From: Mercenaria mercenaria | Taxonomy: Eukaryota; Mollusca; Bivalvia; Venerida; Veneridae | Reading direction: 5' to 3' | Length of the DNA: 64,000 nt | Assembly (NCBI RefSeq): GCF_021730395.1 | Contig: NC_069363.1 | Span: forward strand, 55,547,001 to 55,611,000 | The notes under the pieces: model-generated | What the model was told of the DNA's origin: nothing | The model's input: only the letters and a program-made list of their open reading frames with translations | Database searches by the model: none | In this document: piece by piece, positions 48,594-59,500 of the stretch | Position numbering within the stretch: the stretch's first letter is position 1 | How the letters are laid out: every line of letters begins with the position of its first letter | Program-made: the position numbers and the translations under genes

Positions 48594-50180
48594 TCATTCT
48601 CGAAACCAGTTGAAAGTTACGAAACTTTTTGCAGGTATATGGAAGTCAATATTTCCCACCATAGTTGGGTCTATAATGGTTATATCCCGTCCTTTTTCGT
48701 TTGTATTCACGAAGTTTGCAATCATGGACGTCTCGCCTTGTAGAAAGAACACTCCGTCGACACCTGATTCTTCGCTAGTATTATTTTCGTGCGAAATCAC
48801 TTTCGATCCTGCTGGGACAAATTTGCTGAAGTGTGCCATGGCATAAAACATAGGCTGCTTATAGAACTCGTCTTTTTCTGCATTGACAATGATGGCACTG
48901 TCGGCCCAGTTTTCTACTAAATTAGGTCCTCCCTGCATGTCTAGGGCCATATTCCAGTCCACCCAGCCAGAGACTCCATGCTTTAAGTCTTGTATAATAT
49001 CTGTGAAATAATGTTCACCACGATGCCAATTTCCGAGTAAAACTGTTTTATTCTTATTTAACCAGTCTTTTTCGTCTGCTTCTGTGTTAAGAATGAAAAA
49101 CTTTTCTCCAAACTGTTCGTATGTAAGGTCAAGAGCAGTCGGAGGAACGAACAAATCCTCAAACCAATGCACGGCTATTCCCGATACATACTTTGCAGCC
49201 TTCGTGTCATTTAAAACAATTTCAGCCCAGTATGGCAAGGACGCTCTTTGATCATCAAGAATCATGAGTTTCACGTGACCAAAACCACTAGCTTCAAGAG
49301 CAGGTCCAAGATCTTTGGCTATGAAATCCCTCTGAAGTTCAGGTGTCCAGCCAAGACATTGGAATGGAAAATCCTTGAAATTCCCGTCAGTTGGCTCATT
49401 TTGCGCTGTGAGGCCCCAAATGTCTATTCCGTGGTCCTTGTACGATTGGAGGAATTTTACGAAATAGTTCGCCCAAGTCTTATGATAAACGCCCCCAGGT
49501 GCCCCTTTTATCTTCCCTTTCCCGGTCATATTATTATTAGTTTTCATCCAGAACGGTGAACTCCAAGGGCTTCCAAACAACGATAATTTTCGTCTGCTTA
49601 CCCTCATTGCGTCCTTAATCGCCGGGATTTTGTAAATTAAGTCCTCTTCAGTAAGATTAAACTTCTCAAGTTTTAGATCTCCAACTGAATCATCGTATGA
49701 ATAGAGTCGTTCAGAAAAGTCGCAACTGGCCATCGGAATACGTCCCAAGTTATATTCAATTCCAGTTTCCGCGAAGTATGCTTCTATAAGTTTATCCCGA
49801 GCCTTTGCTGACAATTTGTTCATATTCATTGTTGCAGCGTCTGTGAAAGCACCGCCGAATCCGAGAATTGACTGTGCAGTCGTATTTCCAATAGTGAACA
49901 CGTATTTATCGTGTGTTGGGTGGTCGCCGAACGACCCGGATTGTCTGCTAAGCCGGAGGCCATCTCTGGTTGTTACCGTTGCATACCAGTAAGCGTATGG
50001 ATTTGCCGGTCCCGGAGTTGGTACCGTGTTTTCGAATGTATCACAGTATGTTGCATTGCAAACGCAGACGACAGAATCTTGGTCAAACTTCCGGGCAGCA
50101 CATGGTATGTCACAATCTACTGCTCCTTGTAAAATCAAGAAAACAGCAAAAGAGTACTGAAATAATAAACAACCACTCAT
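48594..50180 (-). CDS. lysosomal glucosylceramidase B (GH30), intronless
   Basis: 528 residues in one exon and a close paralogue of gene A. The signal peptide spans about 1-23 (MSGCLLFQYSFAVFLILQGA). Conserved landmarks are CVCNATYCDTF, GFGGAFTDAA, GRIPMASCDFS, SPFWMKTNNN, the acid/base E262 in LTAQNEP and the nucleophile E367 in LNTEADEK, then GWVDWNMALDMQGGPN and FYKQPMFYAMAHFSKF. The human CxS/C pattern after the nucleophile differs, with Asp in place of Cys. It should be an active glucosylceramidase in lysosomes, or secreted if the sorting receptor is absent. It is divergently transcribed from gene C over 185 bp. Confidence 0.93.
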   Translation of the reverse strand: MSGCLLFQYSFAVFLILQGAVDCDIPCAARKFDQDSVVCVCNATYCDTFENTVPTPGPANPYAYWYATVTTRDGLRLSRQSGSFGDHPTHDKYVFTIGNTTAQSILGFGGAFTDAATMNMNKLSAKARDKLIEAYFAETGIEYNLGRIPMASCDFSERLYSYDDSVGDLKLEKFNLTEEDLIYKIPAIKDAMRVSRRKLSLFGSPWSSPFWMKTNNNMTGKGKIKGAPGGVYHKTWANYFVKFLQSYKDHGIDIWGLTAQNEPTDGNFKDFPFQCLGWTPELQRDFIAKDLGPALEASGFGHVKLMILDDQRASLPYWAEIVLNDTKAAKYVSGIAVHWFEDLFVPPTALDLTYEQFGEKFFILNTEADEKDWLNKNKTVLLGNWHRGEHYFTDIIQDLKHGVSGWVDWNMALDMQGGPNLVENWADSAIIVNAEKDEFYKQPMFYAMAHFSKFVPAGSKVISHENNTSEESGVDGVFFLQGETSMIANFVNTNEKGRDITIIDPTMVGNIDFHIPAKSFVTFNWFRE

Positions 50181-50365
50181 TTTAACCGGTTAGATTTCTG
50201 CACTGACCAGATATGAATAATATCTATGGTGAAATACAATATTTTTGGTAACCTTACCATGAGATTAAAATATGACAGAGTCAATGTCAAGTCAATAAGA
50301 TAATAATAATTTATCTGACTTTTAATGATAATCTGCTTGCGTAAGACGCTTTATTATTTTACAAA
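50181..50365. promoter_or_regulatory. 185-bp bidirectional promoter of glucosylceramidases B and C
   Basis: The two start codons face away from each other across only 185 bp, so both core promoters and 5' leaders must fit here or overlap. Three WGATAA motifs lie within 34 bp: agataa at 50298, its complement ttatct at 50311 and tgataa at 50326. No clear TATA box is placed for either side. Confidence 0.6.
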
Positions 50366-51949
50366 ATGGCGTGTGCAATTTTAGAATCTATATTAACGTT
50401 GTTAGCACTCAGTGCATGCTTAGATAAAGTGACAGCTGAATCTGGGATACTGCCGTGTGTTCCCAAGACTTTTGGCTCGTCCTCAGTCGTATGTGTTTGT
50501 AACTCAACTTACTGCGACACAGTTGAAACCGAGGACGTGCTTCCTCCTGATAGATTTGCGGTGTACGTGACGACAAAATCTGGCAGCAGGTTAAAAAAGA
50601 CGGTCCTGCATAGACAGAAGTTTACTGGGGAACAAATAGCAGCAGACGCCAGCAAAAGTGTGCTAATTTTTAAGGTCGATACTTCCCACGTCAGACAGAC
50701 GATAGTCGGTTTTGGCGGCACGTTCACTGATGCGAGCGGAATGAATATTGCAAGCCTTTCTAAAAGTGCACAAGAGCATTTGATCAACTCGTATTTCGGA
50801 CCAGACGGTATCGAATACACATTAGGCAGAATACCGATAGCAAGTAATGACATGTCGACGGACATTTATTCTTATGATTTCACCAATGGCGACACTGGCT
50901 TGTCTAAATTCACAATAGCTGGCTATGACCATTTGTACAAATTACCGTATATAGACCAAGCGGTTGTAGCGAGCAGAAGAAATGTGTCACTTTTTGGAAG
51001 TCCGTGGAGTTCCCCGGATTGGATGAAAACCAACGACAACATGGTTGGTTATGGAACAATAGCCGATGGCATGGCAAAGGTGTATGCCAATTACTTGGGC
51101 AGATTTTTACAGGAATACGAGTCTTTCATGTTTCACGGCAGAATGTGGGGAATTACTCCACAGAGCGGTCCTGTAAGGAGCTGCAACATCTCTAGTCAGC
51201 CTCAGTACCAGTCTCTGTGCTGGACTGCTGAAAATATGAGTGACTGGGTTGTGCGCGATCTGAAACCTTCTCTACGTGAATACGGATATGATCACGTTAA
51301 ACTGCTGGTAATGGACGACAACAGAGACCAACTGCCGCATTGGACAGAGGCATTTCAAAGTGTGGCTAAACGAAATGACATTGATGGATTCGCAGTCCAG
51401 TCTCACCATGACGGATCCTCAAGCCCGTCATTACTAGCGGACACACATGCGAAGTTTCCGGATAAGATTATAATTGGATCCGAATTCAGCCTGCATAGGA
51501 AACCGGCAGTAGATTTAGGAAGCTGGGAAAGAGCCGAGACACTGGCAAGTAGCATTTTCCAAGATTTACAAAATTTTGTGTCAGGATACACGCATTACAA
51601 CTTGGCATTAAATGCATCTGGAGGGCCTAGCTGGATCAACAACAACGCTGACTGTCCAATCATTGTCGATGCCACGAATAAAGTATTTTACAAACAACCT
51701 ATGTTCTACATTATGGGCCACTTCAGCAAGTTTGTTCCACCTGGTTCAGTTGCAATAGGATTAAAATCAGACGGTCCTATTTCAGTAGCTACACCAGCTG
51801 TTGCGTTCCTGCGCCCCGACGGGTCCATTGCGGTTATCATGGCAAATATGTCCGAGGAAGAAGTGAAAATACAGCTGGTCGATGGAACGTTTGTTATAAA
51901 ATATACTCTTGAGCCATCATCTATTCAGACACTTGTGTGGTGGAGCTAA
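50366..51949 (+). CDS. glucosylceramidase-like C, probable pseudoenzyme, intronless
   Basis: 527 residues in one intact exon with a signal peptide (about 1-25) and the GBA1 N-terminal cysteine pattern (LPCVPKTFG, VCVCNSTYCDT). The fold landmarks remain: GFGGTFTDASG, SPWSSPDWMKTND, the nucleophile E373 in IIGSEFS and FYKQPMFYIMGHFSKFVPPG. The acid/base site is changed: where the family has TAxNEP this protein reads TPQSGP, so Asn is Ser267 and the catalytic Glu is Gly268. The VHWY motif is VQSHH, human Cys126 and Phe128 positions are Asn and Met, and GWTDWN is GYTHYN. The full open frame with many active-site losses suggests a maintained non-catalytic or differently acting protein, not a fresh pseudogene. 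Confidence 0.92.
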   Translation: MACAILESILTLLALSACLDKVTAESGILPCVPKTFGSSSVVCVCNSTYCDTVETEDVLPPDRFAVYVTTKSGSRLKKTVLHRQKFTGEQIAADASKSVLIFKVDTSHVRQTIVGFGGTFTDASGMNIASLSKSAQEHLINSYFGPDGIEYTLGRIPIASNDMSTDIYSYDFTNGDTGLSKFTIAGYDHLYKLPYIDQAVVASRRNVSLFGSPWSSPDWMKTNDNMVGYGTIADGMAKVYANYLGRFLQEYESFMFHGRMWGITPQSGPVRSCNISSQPQYQSLCWTAENMSDWVVRDLKPSLREYGYDHVKLLVMDDNRDQLPHWTEAFQSVAKRNDIDGFAVQSHHDGSSSPSLLADTHAKFPDKIIIGSEFSLHRKPAVDLGSWERAETLASSIFQDLQNFVSGYTHYNLALNASGGPSWINNNADCPIIVDATNKVFYKQPMFYIMGHFSKFVPPGSVAIGLKSDGPISVATPAVAFLRPDGSIAVIMANMSEEEVKIQLVDGTFVIKYTLEPSSIQTLVWWS

Positions 51950-53573
51950 CTTGACACACTGTTTGGACTGATCCTATATTTTCAAACTGACTTATTAACC
52001 GTCACACACTCCATTTGAAATATGTGTTTGCTTCTTAAATACCAATGTATATCCCACTCAGTTTTACAGTGCAAGTGCAATCACATCAAATTTTCCCAGT
52101 TATAATAATTTTGGTCCAACCATAAATAGGTACAAATGGCAGGCTTTAAAACTGACAATTGGGCATATCGGTAAAACCATTGGATGCTCCCTGAAAATTG
52201 CACTCCTTCCAACGGATAATGAAGAAATTATGCACACCTCCTTTTTAGAGTGAAGCATCTTGTGAATTTTTGCTAAATTCCAGGCACTGGTTGCTGAGAA
52301 ATACTCCTGACTATGATGGTGCTATAGTTTACTAATGTATAATCAAAGGGCAATAAACTAGTGAAAAACCATCAAACTGAAACAAAAAGATAATACGCAC
52401 GTCTCCTGACGATAGTAAAGCTTCCTATGAAGTATGGCTAAATTCCAACCAGTGACTCCGGAAAGGTCAAGGTTACAGTATACTATATACCAATTAACCA
52501 GATCACAAATGGGGCATCTTTTTACAAATCAATTATTAGGACTCTTTTAGTACTTGTCTGGGTATTTAAAACAAGGAACATTGCTGAGAAGTTATTTCAA
52601 AATTGGGCCAGCCATTTCCGAGGGAAAGATTTTTAAACTTTTCTTTTTGGATGCCATGACAATCAGAATTCTGGATTGATAAACGAGTCTGCAAGAAGAC
52701 CACCCAAGGAATTTCTGTGAAGTTTAGTTAAAATTTGCTTGGTTGTTTAAGAGATGTTCTTTCCAGAAATTTTGGACAACAGACATACAGACAAAGGACA
52801 TTTAACGATCCTTAAAGTTGCAGTGAACTAAAAAGTCATGTCAATTTTTTACCATTTTATTTCACCTTTGCACCTTGTACTCAAATACATATATTATTAC
52901 ACCAATAAGCTTTTAAAAAGGAATTATTCCAATGCTGAAATGTGTTATTTTTCCAAAGAATTTGAAAATCTTCTATTTGACTTTATCTTGAGTTAAGAAT
53001 ATATTACCATTTTGAATATACTACTAAACAAGACTACGTTTAGTTTTCAGTTTCTTACTTGTAAAATAAAGTAGCATAAATACTTGAAAATGCACGTCAA
53101 TTTGAACTGAAAAAATAGTAGTCCTTATTTTTTTAGATGAAAGACTCATTTAATTTTCAATGTTTTTTGACATCTCAAAACCACCTTTGTTGAAGGTTGT
53201 TTGTTTGTTTGTTTTGGGTCTAACGCTGTTTTTCAACAGTATTTCAGTTATGTCACGGCAGTTAACCTAACCAGTGTTCCTGGATTCTGTATCAGTACAA
53301 ACCTATTCTCTGCAAGTAACTGCCAACTTTCCCACATGAATCAGAGGTGGGGGACAACTATTTCAGACATCATGTCTTTTATCAAATCGCCAAGGGTTAA
53401 AACTCACGACCCCGCGATACCTAGATCTGCGCTCTCCCTACTGAGGTAAGCAGGCGGGCTATTGACTTTGGTACAAACAAAACTTCTATCACTAGTATCT
53501 TTTGCAGTTAAACAGTAATTCAGTTTTCTTTTTTTTGTAAATAAATATTGATGTATCTCAACTATCAACCACA
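51950..53573. other. convergent spacer between gene C and DNAJC21
   Basis: About 52100-52800 is interspersed repeat with ggaatttctgtgaagtttag and gagatgttctttccagaa, related to 54100-54290. A SINE-like block lies at 53200-53462. Confidence 0.5.
53200..53462 (-). mobile_element. SINE, tRNA-headed, second family
   Basis: On the minus strand the head contains cctcagtagggagagcgcag and ggtatcgcggggtcgtgagt, resembling tRNA A and B boxes. The tail ends in aaacaaacaaac. The tail motif (taacgctgtttttcaacagt) resembles that of the 26277 SINE, but the bodies differ. Confidence 0.6.
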
Positions 53574-56500
53574 TCATTTTCCTTTCTTTTTCTTATTTTT
53601 CTTTCCTTGTTTTTGCGATGACTGCTCCTTTAAATCCGGTGCATTTTTTAACATTGCATGTCCTGTTTCTTTTATATGTTGAAACAGTTTAGATCTTGAT
53701 TGAAACTCTTCATGGCATATTCCGCAACTGCCCTGAAAAATACCCAAAAAGAAACAAACTGTAAAACAACAAATACATCACCGTTATTTTATAAGGCAAA
53801 TATCTCATTTAATATACGACACATATGGCACATATCATAGTTATTATCATTTTTTAACATCATTTTTCAACAAATTTCTGTTACAATCACAATAAATTCA
53901 ACGAATAATATTTCTTCTGTTGTCTATCTAAATTCTTCACTAAAAGCTGGCAACTTCTTCACAGCAAACAATCATGAAGTATGAATGAGTTTCATCAAGG
54001 GGGCTTTCAATGCAAATTTACCTTCACTTCTGAGATTTAATACTAGTAGTTATACATCCTCTGAAACATAATTAACAAGAGGGCCATGATGGCCTAAATT
54101 GCTCACATGACATTCTGAGCATGACTGAATACTTTGAAGGAATGCGGAAGGGGGTCACCCAAGAAACATTCCTGTGAAGTTTGGTTGAAATTGGCTTGGT
54201 GGTTTATCAGATGTTCTTTAAAGAACTTGTGGAATACAGATGGATTAATATCCAAAAATACTTAAGCTCACAATGAGTACCTTGTGCTCAGGTGAACTTA
54301 AAATCATAATAACATTAAATCACAATAAGAAACTTACAGGCTTTTGACTTGGATCTGGTTTGTTTTCTTTCTTATTCTTTTTAGTTTGTTTTTCAGCAAA
54401 TTGTTCTGCAGGAATGTTTTCCGACTCTAATTCAGGGGCAGCACTATCAGTTTGTAAATTAACACACTGGCTAGACAGATCTATTTCAGTAAGTCTATCA
54501 CACACTCCTTCTATATGTTCACTGTCTTTTGCCTGTTCACTTGTTTCTGTATCAGAATCCAACACTTTTGTTTCATCATTGTCAACTATATTGTTTGTTA
54601 CTTCTGTTTCCATATCCCCATTAACTGTCATCTCCTGTATCAAAGAAAAGAAAACTTAACTTATTAATTTTACACCAAGAAAGAAGTACTATACACAACC
54701 TCAATGTGTGTGCTTGGGCTTAGTATCCTTTTCTACAATTTTTCAGTCATAGAAATGACAATAACTACTTGAAACGGTGAGCACAATGCCCAACTTTATA
54801 GCACTGCCTCACATGTGTATCACACAGTAGACACATGACACGTCACCAAATCCAGCCACACAATACTCACCGGACTGGCCTGTCCTAGAACTACCTTTTT
54901 AATGCTGAGTGCCAAGCAAATGAACTACCCTTTTTTTTTTATTTCTTTGGTATGGAGCCAAGGAGCGAACCCCTGACCTCCTGTACTCGAAGTGGTAACT
55001 CTACAACTAGGCTACTGGGCTGGTCTTATCAAAATAAGAAATCTTAGTCATTATATTTAGATTGCTGGACTGATTTTTCAATGACTTCTATTAGAATATG
55101 TACAAACTTATCATTAAACTGATCAATATCAAGTCCAGCAATAACACAATATAACATGTATATCACCTACCAAAGAAGGGGAATAACTTTACAACAGGTA
55201 CCCTTTTTATCTATTCCTGATAAATGTTAAAACATTATGTTTTGCATGTATCTAGGCACTAGAGCAAATTAAAGTTAAATTATAACAGTACCTCTTCATC
55301 ATCAGAGTCTAACAGAAATCGGTTCTTTTTCTCACGTCTCTTTTCTCTCTTCGATCTGCTGTAAAAAAGTATGTATATGGTTACAAGTAAATGCTATATG
55401 CAAGACAGAGTTATGATTCTTGTCTAACTTAATCCCCTCACGCATACTAAGGATCCTAATGAGATAAAAGTAGTTGTAAGAATTGTTATAGAAAACAATG
55501 AGCTGCATTCAATAAACGCTTGATGCCCCTGGTGGCATCCTGGTTGATAAAAAGCAACCTTAGTCCAAAACAAGGTCAAGGTCAAACTGAGGTCAGGTGA
55601 TGTTTGAAGATGAGGAATGGTCACAGGTTACATCTGTATTAGTATCAATTCATTCTTGTAAGCGGTATTGATGCTAGACGAAATGGTCCCATTTGGTTAA
55701 CCAAGAGATGGCCCATATAAAGCAACGTAAGTCCAAAATGAGGTCAAGGTGAAGGTCAAACTGAGGTCAGGTGATGTCTGCAGATGAGGAATGGTCACAG
55801 GTTACATCTGCATTAGTATCAAGTCATTCTAGTAAGGGGCATTGATGCTAGACGAAACGGTCCCATTTGGTTAACCTCATACGGACGGACGAACGGACAG
55901 GACAATCACTATAATTACGCCTCCCGCATCAATAGATGCCGGGGGCATAAAAATGTTTTGGAAGTTAATAGCAGAGAACATGATCTATGTAAGTGTAAGA
56001 AATGTAAAACATTCTTTTCTGTTGGAAGGTGGGGTGCAGAAGGGGACGAATGGGAGAGGGGTGCAGAGGCAGTAGGTGTATGAAGGAATCTAACTGATGA
56101 CACCATAGGCAAAAATTTAATATAGTCGAGCTAATAAACCAATATTATTAGTGTTGTAATAGCGAAAGTAGTTTCCATTTACTGAAATGGCAAGAAATTG
56201 TAAAAACTTTTTAAGCTAGAAAATGTGGGGTCGAGGTCCAAATGGGTAAAAAAATTATGCATTACCCATGGAAATCTACAGTAAGTCTTGGAAAGACTAA
56301 AAAAAGTTGACCTAAACAAAAATCTTTACAATCTTTACTACTGCTAATGCTCAAGTGACACTAACAATTCCATACTAGAAAGCAGTTTTTGCAATTTAAA
56401 GGGACTATTTAAGTTTTGTTTTTTTCCAACACAAACAAAAATATGCAAGTGTTACATAACATACTTTGCAATAGAGTTCTTACTTTTTGTTAGTGTTTTC

Positions 56501-59500
56501 TTCTACATTTAGATCACATTTAGTTTCTTCTAAATTATCACTTATGTCAACATTGTCAGCCTGCAAAAAAGGAAGAATCTTTTAGAATGTTTTTACATCT
56601 TTCTAATTCATCATTTCAAGAAAATTTAATAAATATTTGAAACTTAAATAATTTTTGTAATCTTATTTCTTATTTAACCCTTATCATGCTGGACAATTCT
56701 GCCTTTGCGGCCAGTGCAGACCAAGATCAGCCTGCACATCCATGCAGACTGATCATGGTCTGCGCTGTTTTCTATTCAGTCAGTATATTTTCAGTCAACA
56801 CCCCTTTGAATAAAAAGTGGTACTACCCAAATTGAATGATGGACCAGTCCATTTTAGAAATTTAACAGGGCAAGGTTAAGTGACTTCATTGCTGAAACAA
56901 AAACAATTTGTAGAGCTTGTAAACCAATATCGTTATCTTAAAGTTTCAGATCATTGCAATTACTGTTAAATATAATAACCCAAATGAAAAAACTCACTTC
57001 TGCTGCATTCTTCTGTTGTTTTCTTTTCTTTTTCTGCTTCTTTGATAACCTTCAAGAAAGAAACATAATCATGATATCCATGGGGTTGGTAGTTGTACAG
57101 CACTTGTGTATGACAATACTGTAAAATCATTATTATTCAAGGAGGACAATTTATGTGCAGATTTTGTGGTTCTGTAACTCAAAGATATTACAGTGCTTTA
57201 AGGTAGAGCAGATTTTAGGGTATATTTTAGGGTTGATAAATTTTGTATTTAGTCCTGAATTATTGTATAAACTTTCATATCATTCTTTTACTGGCATGCA
57301 GACAAACATTCTGACATACATTTTAAATGTTTGCTTCTTATGTCATCAAATGAAAATCGAAACTATCCTTTACTGACTAAATCAATATGTATGTAAAAAA
57401 CATCAGGGAATAAAAACTATTTGATAGAAATTTAAAAAGCTGAATGTTTTTGAAAAGAGAATGCATTATTATTCTGATTTATAGTAAAAAAATCTTGGGA
57501 AGTTTGTTTAGATGTGGATTTTGAATTAATGATGGAAAAAATGACCAAATCTATCCTGTACACCTTAAATCAGCGCATATGTTAAACAGTGGCATGGAGA
57601 GAAAAAAACACATGGATTTTTATTAAAAGTTGAATGTTTTGAAAAGAATAGCTCTTTTTTGTCTGATATACAGAAAAAAAAAACAACTAAATTTCTTTCT
57701 TTTAAATTGGAATGCAGGAAAAATCAGTTAGCTAATACCCTAAAACACTGTAATGATCTATATGGATACCCAATTTACACAACTGTCAAAATGAACACTT
57801 ATGTTTCGTAATTTTCATTTGTACACAGATGAGTACCTTTATTACCTTTTCTGGGTAGTTATGTTGGCATGGATTTGAAGTACATGTATAATTTTCAACT
57901 TTGGAAGTGATATAATTGGCGTGTTAGTGGCAATTACCTGAAACCCAAGGAAATTTCTGTGTGACATCTAAAGTCTTAAGATTTTACCATATCAATTTGT
58001 AAGGATGGTCCTGGTGTAATAAGTGAAAACGAAGAATGCCAACTGACAAAAACATGATCTTTTCAATTGCCAATGTAAAATGAGAAAACATATCTTTTCA
58101 CTGAACAATGCCGACTGACATTTTTACAGACTTGGTAAAAAGTTAATTTGCTTTACAGCAAATATGTAATGACTCTAATTCAAACCTTTGTGGGGCATTA
58201 TTCTCCTCAAGTTCCTCCCCCTCTTCTAATAATTCAGCTGTCAACCTGTCTGTGCCTCCGTCCACTTCTTCTGACAATCCCGCCTCTTCTTCAGCCATAT
58301 GCGCTTTTATAATAGCGACAAACTCTTTATGTTTCTTAGATTTTTCATGATTCTTGTAACTACAAATTTAAAACAACTTATCATTAGCATTTGCCATAGC
58401 CTAAGACAAATCAGTAACTTAATAGACATTAATGTCCTCTAAACAAACTAAGTTCCTTGTGAATTATTGAAAATCACCTCTACAACACAGGTGTGGCTCA
58501 CCTGGACATACATGTCCCTGAAGCCCAAGTTTTTCTGGTTAAGTATCATAGAAAACCCATGTCCAAAGCTATGGCTTAAACTCCTGACCTCTAGTTGGTC
58601 GCAAGAAAATCCACCTTCTGCAGATAGTGAGAAATTCCAACTTCTCTAGACTGGTTTGTCAAAATTTAGGCACCAATATACCAACTAAGTTTACATAGAC
58701 CTTAGTTATAAGATAAAGCTCTGTCCAACCAATCACAATATTTGCTGAATAAACTTCTGAACTACCTAAACTGAAGTTGTGAGATCGACTGAAATTTGGT
58801 TCATTTCTTTTGAAGTGTAAATCACACTGCAGAAATTACAACATTATAAAACTCTTGCTTATTTCAAATAAACAAACTACAAAAGTAATTGGTTACAAAA
58901 AATTAGACGTTATTTCTTACGTTTTCTCATTTTTAAACATTCTATCACAGGCTACACAATACAGATCATCATAGTATATTTCTTCCTGTTCATCTTCATC
59001 ATCACCATTACCTGTAATATGAAAGGAATTACCAAAATGTGTAACAATGCATCAATTACAATTACATGCATGAAACAGGGGAATCACTGCATGAAATTTC
59101 AGTGGCAAGTAACAACTTTAGCCAACGAGGGTGGCCGAGTTTGGAATGAGCTGTAAATTAATAAATTTTCTTAATTTACTTTTTCCATGCAAATTATGGA
59201 TAAGTCCTCCACATAAAACAAGATTTAGAAATAGGGTAATAAATTAAATTACTACATACTCATTTTAAGACAATGGAGCCTCAAATGTCAGTATTTTTTT
59301 CATACTGACATTCAAAATTCATATTGGATGAGTGACATCGTTAGTTTCATGTGTGTTGTCACTTGAATAATTATTATAAACAAAGATATTTTCAATTATA
59401 TTCAGGCTAAAGAACAAATTTTATATAATTTATGTAATAGTTATATAAGTACAGATGTGCATGTACTAAAAAAGATTATTATAATATTATTTGCTTCCAG

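Noticed and set aside
50366-51949. Treating glucosylceramidase C as a plain dead pseudogene
   Set aside because: The frame is intact over 527 codons with signal peptide and conserved cysteines, so loss of catalysis without decay is the better description.
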